From Agapanthus africanus (Eukaryota > Streptophyta > Magnoliopsida > Asparagales > Amaryllidaceae): a stretch of DNA of 64,000 nt. Where the stretch lies: positions 326,106,361 to 326,170,360 of the forward strand of contig JASDDO010000006.1 in assembly GCA_030015575.1 (NCBI GenBank), given 5' to 3'. The notes under the pieces are model-generated. The model ran no database searches. It worked only from the letters and a program-made list of their open reading frames with translations, and was not told where the DNA came from. This document shows, piece after piece, positions 45,909-55,313 of this stretch (the stretch's first letter is position 1; each line of letters starts with the position of its first letter). The position numbers were made by a program, and so were the translations under genes.

Positions 45909-45926
45909 TCCCCGGCAACGGCGCCA
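45909..45926 (-). other. LARD-B primer binding site, tRNA-Asp
   Basis: Exact 18-nt complement of the tRNA-Asp 3' end (TGGCGCCGTTGCCGGGGA on the minus strand), 2 nt from the LTR. Confidence 0.95.
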
Positions 45927-45928
45927 TT

Positions 45929-47275
45929 TGATTTGTATGTCAAAAATATCTAGTAACCGCAATCAAGAACGGCGTCGCTTGATAGCTAGCCGGTGAGTAC
46001 GGGTCGGTCCACAGGGATGTTGTGAATTTCCTAATCGCTCAAACGAGTTAATTCCGATGGATGTTCGGATTGATTTATTAAATCTAAAAACTAAATCTAT
46101 CTATACTAACATTATCTAGATCTAAATCTTGCTGGGGTTAGGTTTAGGGTAGGTTTGGAAATGTAAATAAATCTCAACGCTTTCTATACCCAAATTAGGA
46201 TCTAAGAGGAGTTATGGTAATTATTCATAAAGGGGATTAGAACCATCGGGAAGATGTTTCTTCCTTTAGCTTCTTGTCCTTCCTTTATCAATCCTTACCC
46301 TAACCTCCATGGAAAACACGCTCAACCGGGCCTTTATACTACGGTATCACTGCTACCTCGTGGGATAGGGTGCCGTAGGGAGCGGTGTGTGCATGTATGC
46401 ATGGAGTCCTATTGATTATATATGATGGGCAAGAAAGGGATGAGAGATCTCATCTCTCAAAAGCCTTCCCCAAAGCTAACCCTAACAAGCGAGGAAACTA
46501 CTCGCTCATTAGGGAATTGAAGAACATTTATCTAGGGCAGAGAATAAAAGATCTAACTAGGGCAAGGAATTAAAATTACCTAGGGTAAGGAATTAAATTT
46601 ATCTAGGGCAAGAAAAATAAATTAAGAAATTACAAATTGATGCTCTCCAAAAGAAATCTGAATTTTATTAATGAAAGGAGGCATAACCTAATACAAGAGT
46701 TTGGGTATCTATTTATAGGACATAGAAAACCCTAGGTTTACAATTGCCGTATGTCTGCATTTACCAAAATACCCTTAGGTTGACTGGTCAGCGCCGCTCT
46801 GCATTTAGGTAAAAAAATATTTATCTTTGGGCTCTAGATGGCCGCTGAACCGCGGCCGCAGCAGGGGTTGGGCCGTGGTTCCGCGGCCCAATAAGAAGAT
46901 CCTCTGATGATTCTTTGTGGGCTGCTTCTGGGATTCTTGGGCTTCCTGTTTCTTTGGTTATTTCTTTAAAATAGCTTCTGGTTCTCTTCCAGATTTTCCA
47001 GTGAATAATTGTGGTGGACTTTAACCATGGCTTCGCGATCTTGGACCTTGCGCCGCCTTGTACTTTGTGAACTTTATCTTTTATTTAGGCTTGATCAAGA
47101 TCCTTCTATTTGTTGGTTGTAGTTCCACTTTTGCATCGTCTTTTATCTTTTTCACTGTTTTAGATCCAAGAACCTATAACCTGTACTATGTAGCAGACAT
47201 GGGTCAAAAGCACCGGTTTATTTGTAACAAGAACAAGAATGGGAAATATAATAATGCAATATTATGGTATGAACA
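45929..47275 (-). mobile_element. LARD-B 5' LTR
   Basis: TGATTTGTATGTC to GGTATGAACA. On the element strand: telobox (AAACCTAGGGTTTTC, 46725-46739), then TATA (CCTATAAATAG, 46709-46719); U5 block 45950-46035. Confidence 0.95.
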
Positions 47276-49481
47276 ATGGTGCAGAATAAATTCTGCATGA
47301 GAAAAGATTTCTCAATCTTGTTAAAAACAAGAAGATTGTCTTCTGAAAAACAGAAGCCCTTAGATCAAAGATCCAACGGTGGGGAAATCCCCAAATCAAT
47401 TAGAGAAAAGATCTATTCAACTGATTCAACAAATCAGCTTGCCCTATATAAAGGCCCCAAGACTTTAAGTCTGATAGAGAGAGGAACCCCCCCTCCACAC
47501 ACACACACACACAAACTTTGAGAAATTTCAAAGAGAAAATCAAGCTCTGGGAAGAAGAACTTTTCTTCAAGGTAAAAACAGAGAGATGAAAAAACATCTC
47601 ATCAGAAAAAGAACTAAGTTCTTATGCTCGATCATAGATCTTTATGACAAATTGTCTTTCACAAAAGAGATCATAACATCTCATTATAAAAAGGGAGGAG
47701 AATGATTCAATTCTTTTAGAATCACAGATCCATAAAGGTAAAGCCTTTCATCAAAAACATAAGAGATTGAAATATCTCCTATAAAATAAGAACTTTGTTC
47801 TTAGATCCATGAGACAAAGTCTCTTATAAGAGAGAATTTAATTCTCGGAGCGCAGAACTGCCTAAAAAGAGCCATAGCGCTCTAATTAATAGAAGAGCCT
47901 TAGCGCTCCAAATCTAGCGCACAGCGCTGCAGAGCCTTAGCGCTCTAAATGTAAAAGAAGCACTCTACGCTCATTGACTGGCGATCAGCGCCAAGCGCGC
48001 CACGTGGTCCTCACGTGTGCGCTATATCACAAGAAGCACTCTGCGCTCATGATCTGGCGCTCAGCGCCAAGTGCACCACGTGCTCCTCACGTGTGCGCTG
48101 CTTTAATAGAAGCGCTCTGCGCTCATTATCTGACGCACAGCGCCAAGCGCGCCACGTGCTCCTCACGTATGCGCTACTTAAAAGAAGCGCTCTACGCTCA
48201 TTGACTGGCGCTCAGCGCCAAGCGCGCCACGTGCTCCTCACGTGTGCGCTAAGAGAACATAAATTGTTCTTTAAACAATAAAGCCCCAGAGCCATGATGA
48301 GTGCTCAGCACTCAATAAAAGACAAAAAGATTGTCAGAGCCCAAACCAATGCTCAGCATTGTTAAAAGTTCGACATTTTAACTAAATGGGCCGAGTCCAA
48401 AGTGGTCATAGAACCCTACTTCAAATTAATTGAGCCCATATGCTCATAAATCTTTGATCTTAGTCCCAAATTGGACTACAGATCTCCCAACCAATATTGG
48501 TTCAAGGGTACATCTCTTCACTCCTCTGATATTTGTCGTTGTAATCCTTTAACGTCTTCGGAGAGGTGACGGGTCCTGACAACCAGACGATCCACAGACT
48601 GTGGGGTCCTTAAACTCATGGACTATGATGTTCTTAAACTTTGCAGACTATGATGTCTCTAAACTACCACGGACTGTGGGGTCCTTAAACTCATAGACTA
48701 TGATGTCTTTAAACTTTACAGACTATGACGTCTTTAAACTATGGACTATGATGTCCTTAAACGCTATGGACTATGATGTCCTTAAACTTTACGGACCGTG
48801 GGGTCCTTAAACTCATGGACTATGATGTTCTTAAACTTCACAGACTATGATGTCTTTAAACTGGACCGCAAAGTCCCTAAACTAAAACAATAGAGTCCAA
48901 ATACTCTTTTGTTGGATCTAAATGATCCTGTTAAGTTGATCTTAGTCAAAAATTAGACTAATGTATCCTTAACAAATCGTTAAGTTGATCTTAGTCTAAA
49001 ATTAGACTAACGTATCCTTAACAAACGTTTAAGTTGATATTAGTCTCAAATGAGACTAACGCATCCTTAAACCAACCCCGAACCCAAATCTAAGAAAATA
49101 CGGATTTAGATTAATCTACGCCCTACGGGCGACAACATAAATTAGTCTCCGTATACAATCCACGGGCAACCAAAAATAAAACAAACGCACACGACATGAA
49201 GTGACCATCTGGAGAAGGAGAAAGTGGTTACCGCGATGCGGTAGCGTAATTAACTGCAGAGGCTTGCGCCTGCAGGGAAGAGCGTCCCCACAATCAAAAA
49301 CCCCTCAAATGAGGGGGAATCTGACGAAGTCTGCTACAACAGCTGCATCCGTCTAAACCTCCGATACACGGTGCCATAAATCAACTTGGCATTTTCGGAG
49401 AGCTGGACGGATAAAACCAAATAGTATCTGCCCCCAAATTCAGGCAAGACGTTTGTCTTCCCGGTCTTTCGGCAGAGAACA

Positions 49482-49486
49482 CCATT
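49482..49486. other. TSD of Tat element (CCATT), right copy
   Basis: Matches 10422-10426; followed by the resumed Athila gag frame. Confidence 0.95.
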
Positions 49487-50445
49487 TTGGAAATGTTTTG
49501 AATGTTTCAAGGATCTGCTTGTCCAATGTCCACATCACGGAATCCATAGATGGGATCTGTGTCGAATTATATATAAGGACATTAATCCAATGACAAAACA
49601 GATGCTTGAAACCATGTGTCAAGGCAATTTCATGTCTAAAGACGATGGTGAAGCTTGGAAAATTTTGGAAAATTTTGCTGAAAATACTTTACAATGGGAA
49701 AGCGTCAGTCCATCATCTAGGGGTGGCATCCATCAACTTTATGTTTCCATTTCCGTAAAAGCTGAAATGGCAGCAATGCAAAAGAAACTTGAAACTATGG
49801 AAAATAAATTTTTATTAGCCTCGCTAAATCAGGTGACGCTCCCTAAAACCATGTGTGGATGTTGTTCCGATCCATCATATCTGACGGAAGAATATCCTTT
49901 GAATTCTCCATTTCAAGGTCATGAGCACACTAATGCTGCTTTTCAGCAACGACCTAAAAACGATCCTTATTCTTCCACTTATAATCAGGGTTGGAGGAAT
50001 CACCCTAATTTTGCTTGGAACCAACACCAAACTCAAAATACGGTTCTAAACCAAAATAACTTTCAAAAGGTCCCTCCACAACAATAGCAACCAATACAAC
50101 TGAGTCAGCACCCCTTTCAACCACAAAATTTTCAAAATCTGGCCAACACTTCTGCACCGTTTAATAATTCTTTGCAATTGACCGGTACTGATAATTTCTC
50201 TTCACTCGAATGAACCTTGGATTTGTTTATGAAACATTCCATCCAAGTGCTAGCTGATATAAGGTCTTCTATCGATGATATAAAGAAGAACTCCGCCTCC
50301 CACGGTGAGAGTATTAAATCGATAGAAGCACAAATTGCATGATTAAATTCCGAAATGAGTGCTAGAGAGAAAGGGAAACTTCCATCTCAACCCCTACCGA
50401 ATCCTATGCATTCACAACACTACAATGTGAGTGTCATTACAACGT
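49487..50445 (+). pseudogene. gag: Athila gag, C-terminal part
   Basis: Resumes the frame cut at 10426: WKCFECFKDLLVQCPHHGIHRW, YKDINPMTKQMLETMCQGNFM, DGEAWKILENFAENTLQWES. Then a degraded zinc knuckle, MCGCCSDPSYLTEEYP, in which the His and last Cys are replaced by Tyr. A Gln/Asn/Pro-rich tail follows, with stops at 50085, 50211 and 50341. It ends near YNVSVITTL, usually followed by RSG in Athila, where copia-like LTR sequence takes over. Protease and pol of this Athila are absent from the window. Confidence 0.9.
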
Positions 50446-51578
50446 TGATGTTTAGATGATGTGGTTTGGCTTAGTGATGATTTTCTATCTCAAATCCTTT
50501 GGCTCTCAACACATGAGAATGTTAAGGATTTGAATTGAAGATGAACTCAAGAGGAAGAGAGTGAGAGAGCAAGTCAAGAATAACTTAGTCCAATAATGAG
50601 AAGAAGAATGGTTATGTGAAGAAAATGGCTAAGTATTTTTTTCTTCCAAAAAAAATCCAACCATACTTCAATAGTATTTGCCATAAATACCAACATCATG
50701 CTTCATGCCATCTCATCTTTTTCCACCTCATTTTCTATTTTTAACAAATAGAAAAATGAACATGATGAGGTGTCATCTTCTAGAAAGTATTTTGTATAAA
50801 TACAAAATACTTTCTACCGTAATACATACTCGTATTCATACCAAAATACGAATACCCAAGAGATAGAATGATACCACTAAAATAATACTAGTATTAAATC
50901 AATATCCGATTTAATGAACCGGCTTAATCCTAAGCCCGCCACTATTATCAACCTTCCAATCGAAAATCTGGATAATACTAGAATATAAATATCAAAATAT
51001 ATACACGTAAATTATTAAATCAATACCTGATTTAATAACCCGGTTTAATCCTAAGACGGCTAGTATTATGATTCGATCGGAACCCTGCTCGATCGAAAAC
51101 CTAGATGACACTAGAATATACACATCTAAATGTGCATATGTAAATTATCAAATCAATAATTGATTTAATAATCCGGTTTAATACTAAGCCGACTAGTATT
51201 ATCATTCGATCGAAACTCTGCACGTATAAATATACGGCCACCACATCATTTCGCCCGAATCAGAGAAACCCACTGTGTGGGTGATTAGTCTAAAATATTG
51301 CACACTTGAATAAATATTTTCCCTATTATTGTTAAGTACTAAAAGGTGTTTATTGTAAATATAGAACATATGCGGGTTTACTTGTAAAAACATTATTATC
51401 ACATGTTTTTACATTTTAATGAACATAATTAGGGAAAATACATGCAAATAATATTTATATGAAATATTAGTAATTAAAATATGCATATCATATTAAATAT
51501 TTCTAATCAATATTCTTAACAATAATATCATATAAAATGGTTAGAATAATATCTCAAAAATACCAAATACTACTAACA
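50446..51578 (-). mobile_element. Copia-like LTR (probable solo or partial LTR)
   Basis: On the minus strand it opens TGTTAGTAGTATTTGG and ends about ...CTAAACATCA. It shares several blocks with the copia LTR at 55314-57364 (ttaaatcaa..(c/t)gatttaataaaccgg; ccacatc(a/g)tttcgcc(c/t)ga). No matching TSD (aacgt versus ctttg), so edges are tentative. Confidence 0.55.
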
Positions 51579-51581
51579 CTT

Positions 51582-52768
51582 TGATTTGAGATATTATGCA
51601 GATATTAGCTCAGGTCTGGAATCCAAGAGATCCGGGTTAAATCGGGATGTCGGAATCAAATCTGCTAAAATATTGAAGCAAATCATGAGATCTGGCAACG
51701 GCAGCAACTCAAAGCATTATTCTCAGAATCCAGACATCGAAAGGATCTCTAAATATCAAAACAAGACAGTAGAAAAAGTCCCAAGACCTGATGCTACTAG
51801 AGGGCGGCAGATCTACGGCAAATACAGGGAATATGCGGCGAAAGCACGGCGGTTTAATAGCCGTAGGGTTTGAGATTTTAGCTGCATATCCTCACTTATG
51901 GAATCTAGGGTTTCTAGTTTCTGTGACTATATAAGTGACCGAGAGCTTCACATTAAAAATTATCACCGAAAAGATCAAGAGATCCAAGAGGTCCATGCAT
52001 CCGAGTGATCATTACCTAAAGAAAACTAGGGTTCTTGAATTCGACTTTCTAAGGAAAATTATAAATGCAATAGTTGATTAATAAAGATAGTGTTTTTATT
52101 ATTCTTTTTGCAATTAATTTTCGCACTTACTTTCTGCACTTACATTTCTGCATCTTAATCATGTTTTCATTCTTCTTCAACCTCTCTTCTAAATTTTTAA
52201 CCATGAGCGGGTAATTCCTAGCTTGCTATGGTTCATAGGATATGGTAGAACAATGGATGAGAAGATCTTTTAACTTTTTTTATACATTTTAAAGTTTATA
52301 AAGTTTAGCAAAATAAATGTTAAGCTTCTTATCGGGCTTGCTACCAATTTATTAATAGTCACGACCACGATTTGAGATTGGTTTAACACTTGTTTTGTTA
52401 AGGGCTAAACAAGAACAGAGATCAATACAAGGACAAGGGTTAGTAGTGGGGAAACACTATTTTCTTCCAAAAAACCCTAATCTATATTCATCACCATTGA
52501 TCTAATTTTAAACTATTAAAAGATAAAAGGAGTCATTTTTAATTATTCATCCATTATTACTAAGTCCTATGAACCCTACATGCCTGTTCTTTATAAATCT
52601 TATATCCGTAACAACAAACAATCACCCTTCTTTATCAATTCGTCTAAAACAAGAAAAGAGTTCACGTTTCCCTGCAATCGACCTGTACTCATCGTGGCTA
52701 GCTACTAGCGACACCGTCTTAATTGCGGTTGCTTTACAAAACACTTTTTTTTCGCAAATGATCTATCA
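51582..52768 (+). mobile_element. LARD-C first LTR (plus orientation)
   Basis: The right end is exact (...GATCTATCA, AA, then TGGCG). The left end is tentative. Telobox-like TAGGGTTT at 51907 and CTATATAAG at 51928; U5 block gacctgtactcatcg...ttaattgcggtt near 52680-52735; GC-rich gcggcgaaagcacggcgg at 51836. Confidence 0.7.
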
Positions 52769-52770
52769 AA

Positions 52771-52845
52771 TGGCGTCATTGCCGGGGATCGAACCCGGGT
52801 CACCCGCGTGACAGGCAGGAATACTCACCACTATACTACAACGAC
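52771..52845 (-). tRNA. Full-length tRNA-Asp(GUC) copy with 3' CCA, joined to LTR ends
   Basis: Minus strand: acceptor GTCGTTG, D-arm TAGTATAGTGGTGAG, anticodon arm CCTGC-CTGTCAC-GCGGG with GUC, T-arm CCGGGTTCGATCCCCGG, acceptor CAATGAC, discriminator G and CCA. It has 72 nt plus CCA, exactly mature size, and folds throughout (one G-U in each of the acceptor and anticodon stems). The CCA sits where a PBS would be: the next bases on that strand are the complement of an LTR end. At the 5' side, the sequence runs into a second LTR end through the shared GTCGTTG. So it is a reverse-transcribed primer, not a tRNA gene; nuclear tRNA genes lack CCA. Confidence 0.93.
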
Positions 52846-52851
52846 GCCATT

Positions 52852-53225
52852 TGATTGATATGCTAAGAAGTGTGTTTGTAAATACCGCAATCAAGACAGT
52901 GTCGCTAATAGCTAGCCGCGATGAGTACGGATCGTCCACAGGGAAACGTGAACTCTTTTCTTGCTTTAGACGAGTTGATAAAAGAAGTGTGATTGTTTGT
53001 CATTACGGATATAAGATTTATAAAGAACAGGCTTGTAGGGTTCATCGGACTTAGTAGTAATGAATGAATAATTAAAAATGACTCCTTTTATCTTTTAATA
53101 ATTTAAAACTAGATCGATAGCGATGAATGTAGATTAGGTTTTTTTTGGAAGAAACTAGTGTTTCCCCACAACTAACCCTTGTTCTTGCATTGATCTCTAT
53201 TCATGTCTAACCCTTAACAAAACAA
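52852..53225 (-). mobile_element. LARD-C second LTR end (minus orientation)
   Basis: Plus-strand TGATTGATATGC onward is the reverse complement of the LARD-C LTR 3' end: TACCGCAATCAAGACAGTGTC (read in part) matches the U5 block. It forms the left arm of an inverted repeat with 53306-53677. Confidence 0.85.
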
Positions 53226-53677
53226 ATGTTAACCTACTTATCGGGCACGCTACCAATCTATTGATGGTCACGACCATGATTTGAGATTGGTTTAACACTT
53301 GTTTTCTTAAGGGCTAGACATGAATAGAGATCAATATAAGGACAAAAGTTAGTAGTGGGGAAACACTAGTTTCTTCCTAAAAAACCTAATCTACATTAAT
53401 CACTATCGATCTAGTTTTAAACTATTAAAAAATAAAAAGAGTCATTATTAATTATTCATCCATTACTACTAAGTCCTATGAACCCTACAAGCCTGTTCTT
53501 TATAAATCTTATATCCGTAACGACAAACAATCACTCTTCTTTTATCAACTCATATAAAGCAAGAAAAGGGTTTATGTTTCCCTGCGGACGATCCGTACTC
53601 ATCGCAGCTAGCTACTAGCGACACCATCTTGATTGCGGTTACTTTACGAAACACTATTTTTCGCAAACGATCAATCA
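53226..53677 (+). mobile_element. LARD-C third LTR end (plus orientation)
   Basis: Same LTR 3' part in plus orientation, ending GATCAATCA before the functional-position PBS. The switch from minus to plus LTR occurs near ttaacaaaacaaatgttaa at 53212-53230, where both strands of the LTR read similarly. Confidence 0.85.
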
Positions 53678-53679
53678 AA

Positions 53680-53697
53680 TAGCGCCGTTGCCGGGGG
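53680..53697 (+). other. LARD-C primer binding site, tRNA-Asp type (mutated)
   Basis: TAGCGCCGTTGCCGGGGG, 2 nt after the LTR: the tRNA-Asp PBS with G-to-A at position 2 and A-to-G at the end. Confidence 0.85.
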
Positions 53698-54677
53698 CAC
53701 GGCTGTAATTTTTTTCTTGATATTTGGGTTGACTCTTATAAAATGCAGCAAACATATTATAAACGAGAACCAAAACCGCATCTTGTGTATTTAACGATTA
53801 TTGTGCGAGTTTTGCAAGGGAATCTAGAGTAACAGGAGCAAGTAAATAGAGATTCAGAGACTATCAACTTGAACCAGAAGAGTGTAGGAGGGCCTTGAAG
53901 AAAAATTAGCAAAATATCCCTCAAAACGGCGGCGGAACTGCAGCGGAAATAGGCGTTTTGCGGCGGAACCGTAGCGGTTTTGTGGAGTTAGGCCCCCAAA
54001 ATCCTAAGGTATTTTTCTAATATCATTCTCTCTCCTCTAAAACTCCAATAAATTGATTCTACCTGCAGGATTTTTTGCAAACATTACCGCTAAAAATCTT
54101 TTTGCGTGTTTTATATTTTAGTTTGTTTTGCATATCTAAAACGGACATCAAGGGACAATAAACCCAAATTCAAATTAGGCGAAGATTTCATCATCCTTCC
54201 TAAGCCCCACAAATCACAAACGTTCATACACATCACCCAACATTAATTAAAAAATATTTAGACCAAGCCTCTAAGAACCGTTGCGCACAATTAGGACAGA
54301 GGAGGGTCGTGAGTAATCTATCGCTTATCCGTATTTCTCTTGTGGTGTCTAGGCAAGTGTGACTAAGGAAAGTGTTTACTTAATTAGGCCCGTTATTTCG
54401 GTAATTCGTATAGCGGATACCTCCTACTTACCTGGTACTTACCTGGCCATAAGAGTGATAAAGAGGTGGTAGAGGATTGATCCTACGACTTGTCCTTTGG
54501 ACGTCTAGGAGCGGTCTAGTGACTTGACCTGGGAGACTCTAGTTCTAGGGATTGATTGTGTATTTTGTGATTTGTTGAGTCAAGCCTCAAGTTCCTCTTT
54601 TAAAGCAAAACAATTTCTAAAATCCAAATAGAGCATAAATCATTACCATCACCCTCTTTTCTTTTCACTTTCTTATA
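53698..54677 (+). other. LARD-C 5' leader
   Basis: No gene. GC-rich gcggcggaactgcagcgg at 53928-53980; block shared with the Athila leader at 54120-54580 (ttaggcgaagatttcatcatcc; ccttcctaagcccc). Confidence 0.75.
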
Positions 54678-55313
54678 ATGGGTAACCCAAAAAGACGAAT
54701 TCTTGCCGAGCATTGCTATCCAGAACCAGATATATCTTGTTTTCGTAACTGATTTGGTACAAAATCGGACTCGACCATGTCTTTAAGAGATAGGATAGAG
54801 CAAGCGGAAAAGAACAGTTGGATACCTCACTTAAGGTCCTATCAACCGCATCAAAATTCCACATCTTCTTATGTTGATAATCTGTTTAAGACGTGTGAGG
54901 GAACTTCTAAATGCATGCATATTGCGAAAGCTGAAAACCAAAGTTTCAATCCTTTCACTATTCCAAAACTATTAGGACAACAAACACCATCATTTCCATA
55001 TGAAAATATTGATACTCGTTTAGAGGCAAATATGACATCTTTTACACCCATGACCATTGCTGAACAAATAGCAATTTCCAGTCGCCAACTAACCAATCAA
55101 TCTCAATATTCTTCATATCACAATGTTGATCCTAATTCTATTTATGAAACTTGGTTTCACCCTTCTAATTCTTATCTACGGTACCAAACTTTTACACGCT
55201 CTCATGTTGACACTTATCTTGAGGCTAATGTGGCAAATCATAAACGCATGTCGATTGCGGAACACATTGAACTTTCCCGTAGCCAACAATTAGACATTGT
55301 AGGGTTTCCTTAG
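54678..55313 (+). pseudogene. LARD orphan ORF, copy C (truncated)
   Basis: ATG at 54678 (MGNPKRRILAEHCYPEPD) matches the N-terminus of copies A, B and D. An early TGA after DISCFRN (54750) is followed in frame by MSLRDRIEQAEKNSW, MTIAEQIAISSRQ and MSIAEHIELSRSQQ, i.e. the IAEHI motif occurs twice. The frame ends at 55313 just where copia LTR sequence starts, so the C-terminal two thirds are lost. Confidence 0.8.

Larger units (their letters stand above)
39775..47275 (-). mobile_element. LARD-B: non-autonomous Athila-related LTR element (7.5 kb)
   Basis: Complete element on the minus strand. TSD ATGGT at 39770-39774 and 47276-47280, perfect. 3' LTR 39775-41120, PPT 41121-41140, 3' UTR, ORF 44745-42535, leader, PBS 45909-45926, 5' LTR 45929-47275. 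LTRs are about 1,346 bp each and differ by only a few percent, mostly transitions. No gag-pol. It has the best-preserved orphan ORF of the family. Confidence 0.95.
10427..49481 (+). mobile_element. Tat/Ogre-type Ty3/gypsy retrotransposon, 39 kb with nested guests
   Basis: Two LTRs (10427-12999 and 39419-49481, the latter interrupted), PBS at 13005, gag, protease, RT, RNase H, a second archaeal-type RNase H, integrase, a tandem-repeat spacer and an antisense PMD gene. The second RNase H and the extra region after integrase define the Tat lineage. Without LARD-A and LARD-B and their duplicated target sites the element is about 22,656 bp, in the Ogre size range. Polyprotein stops and frameshifts make it non-autonomous now. 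Confidence 0.93.
39419..49481 (+). mobile_element. Tat 3' LTR, interrupted by LARD-B
   Basis: Segments 39419-39774 and 47281-49481 total 2,557 bp and align with the 5' LTR from TATTTCCCCC (first G of TG changed to A) to GGCAGAGAACA. LARD-B sits within its U3. Array copies: G-box units 47955-48255, GGAC/GTCC units 48590-48875, 59-bp units 48925-49065. Confidence 0.94.

Noticed and set aside
50446..51578. Cleanly bounded copia solo LTR
   Set aside because: The flanking 5-mers do not match, so I keep it only as an LTR-like segment with tentative ends.
52771..52845. A working nuclear tRNA-Asp gene
   Set aside because: CCA is encoded, both ends run directly into LTR ends at the PBS spacing, and there is no independent flanking sequence or T-run terminator.
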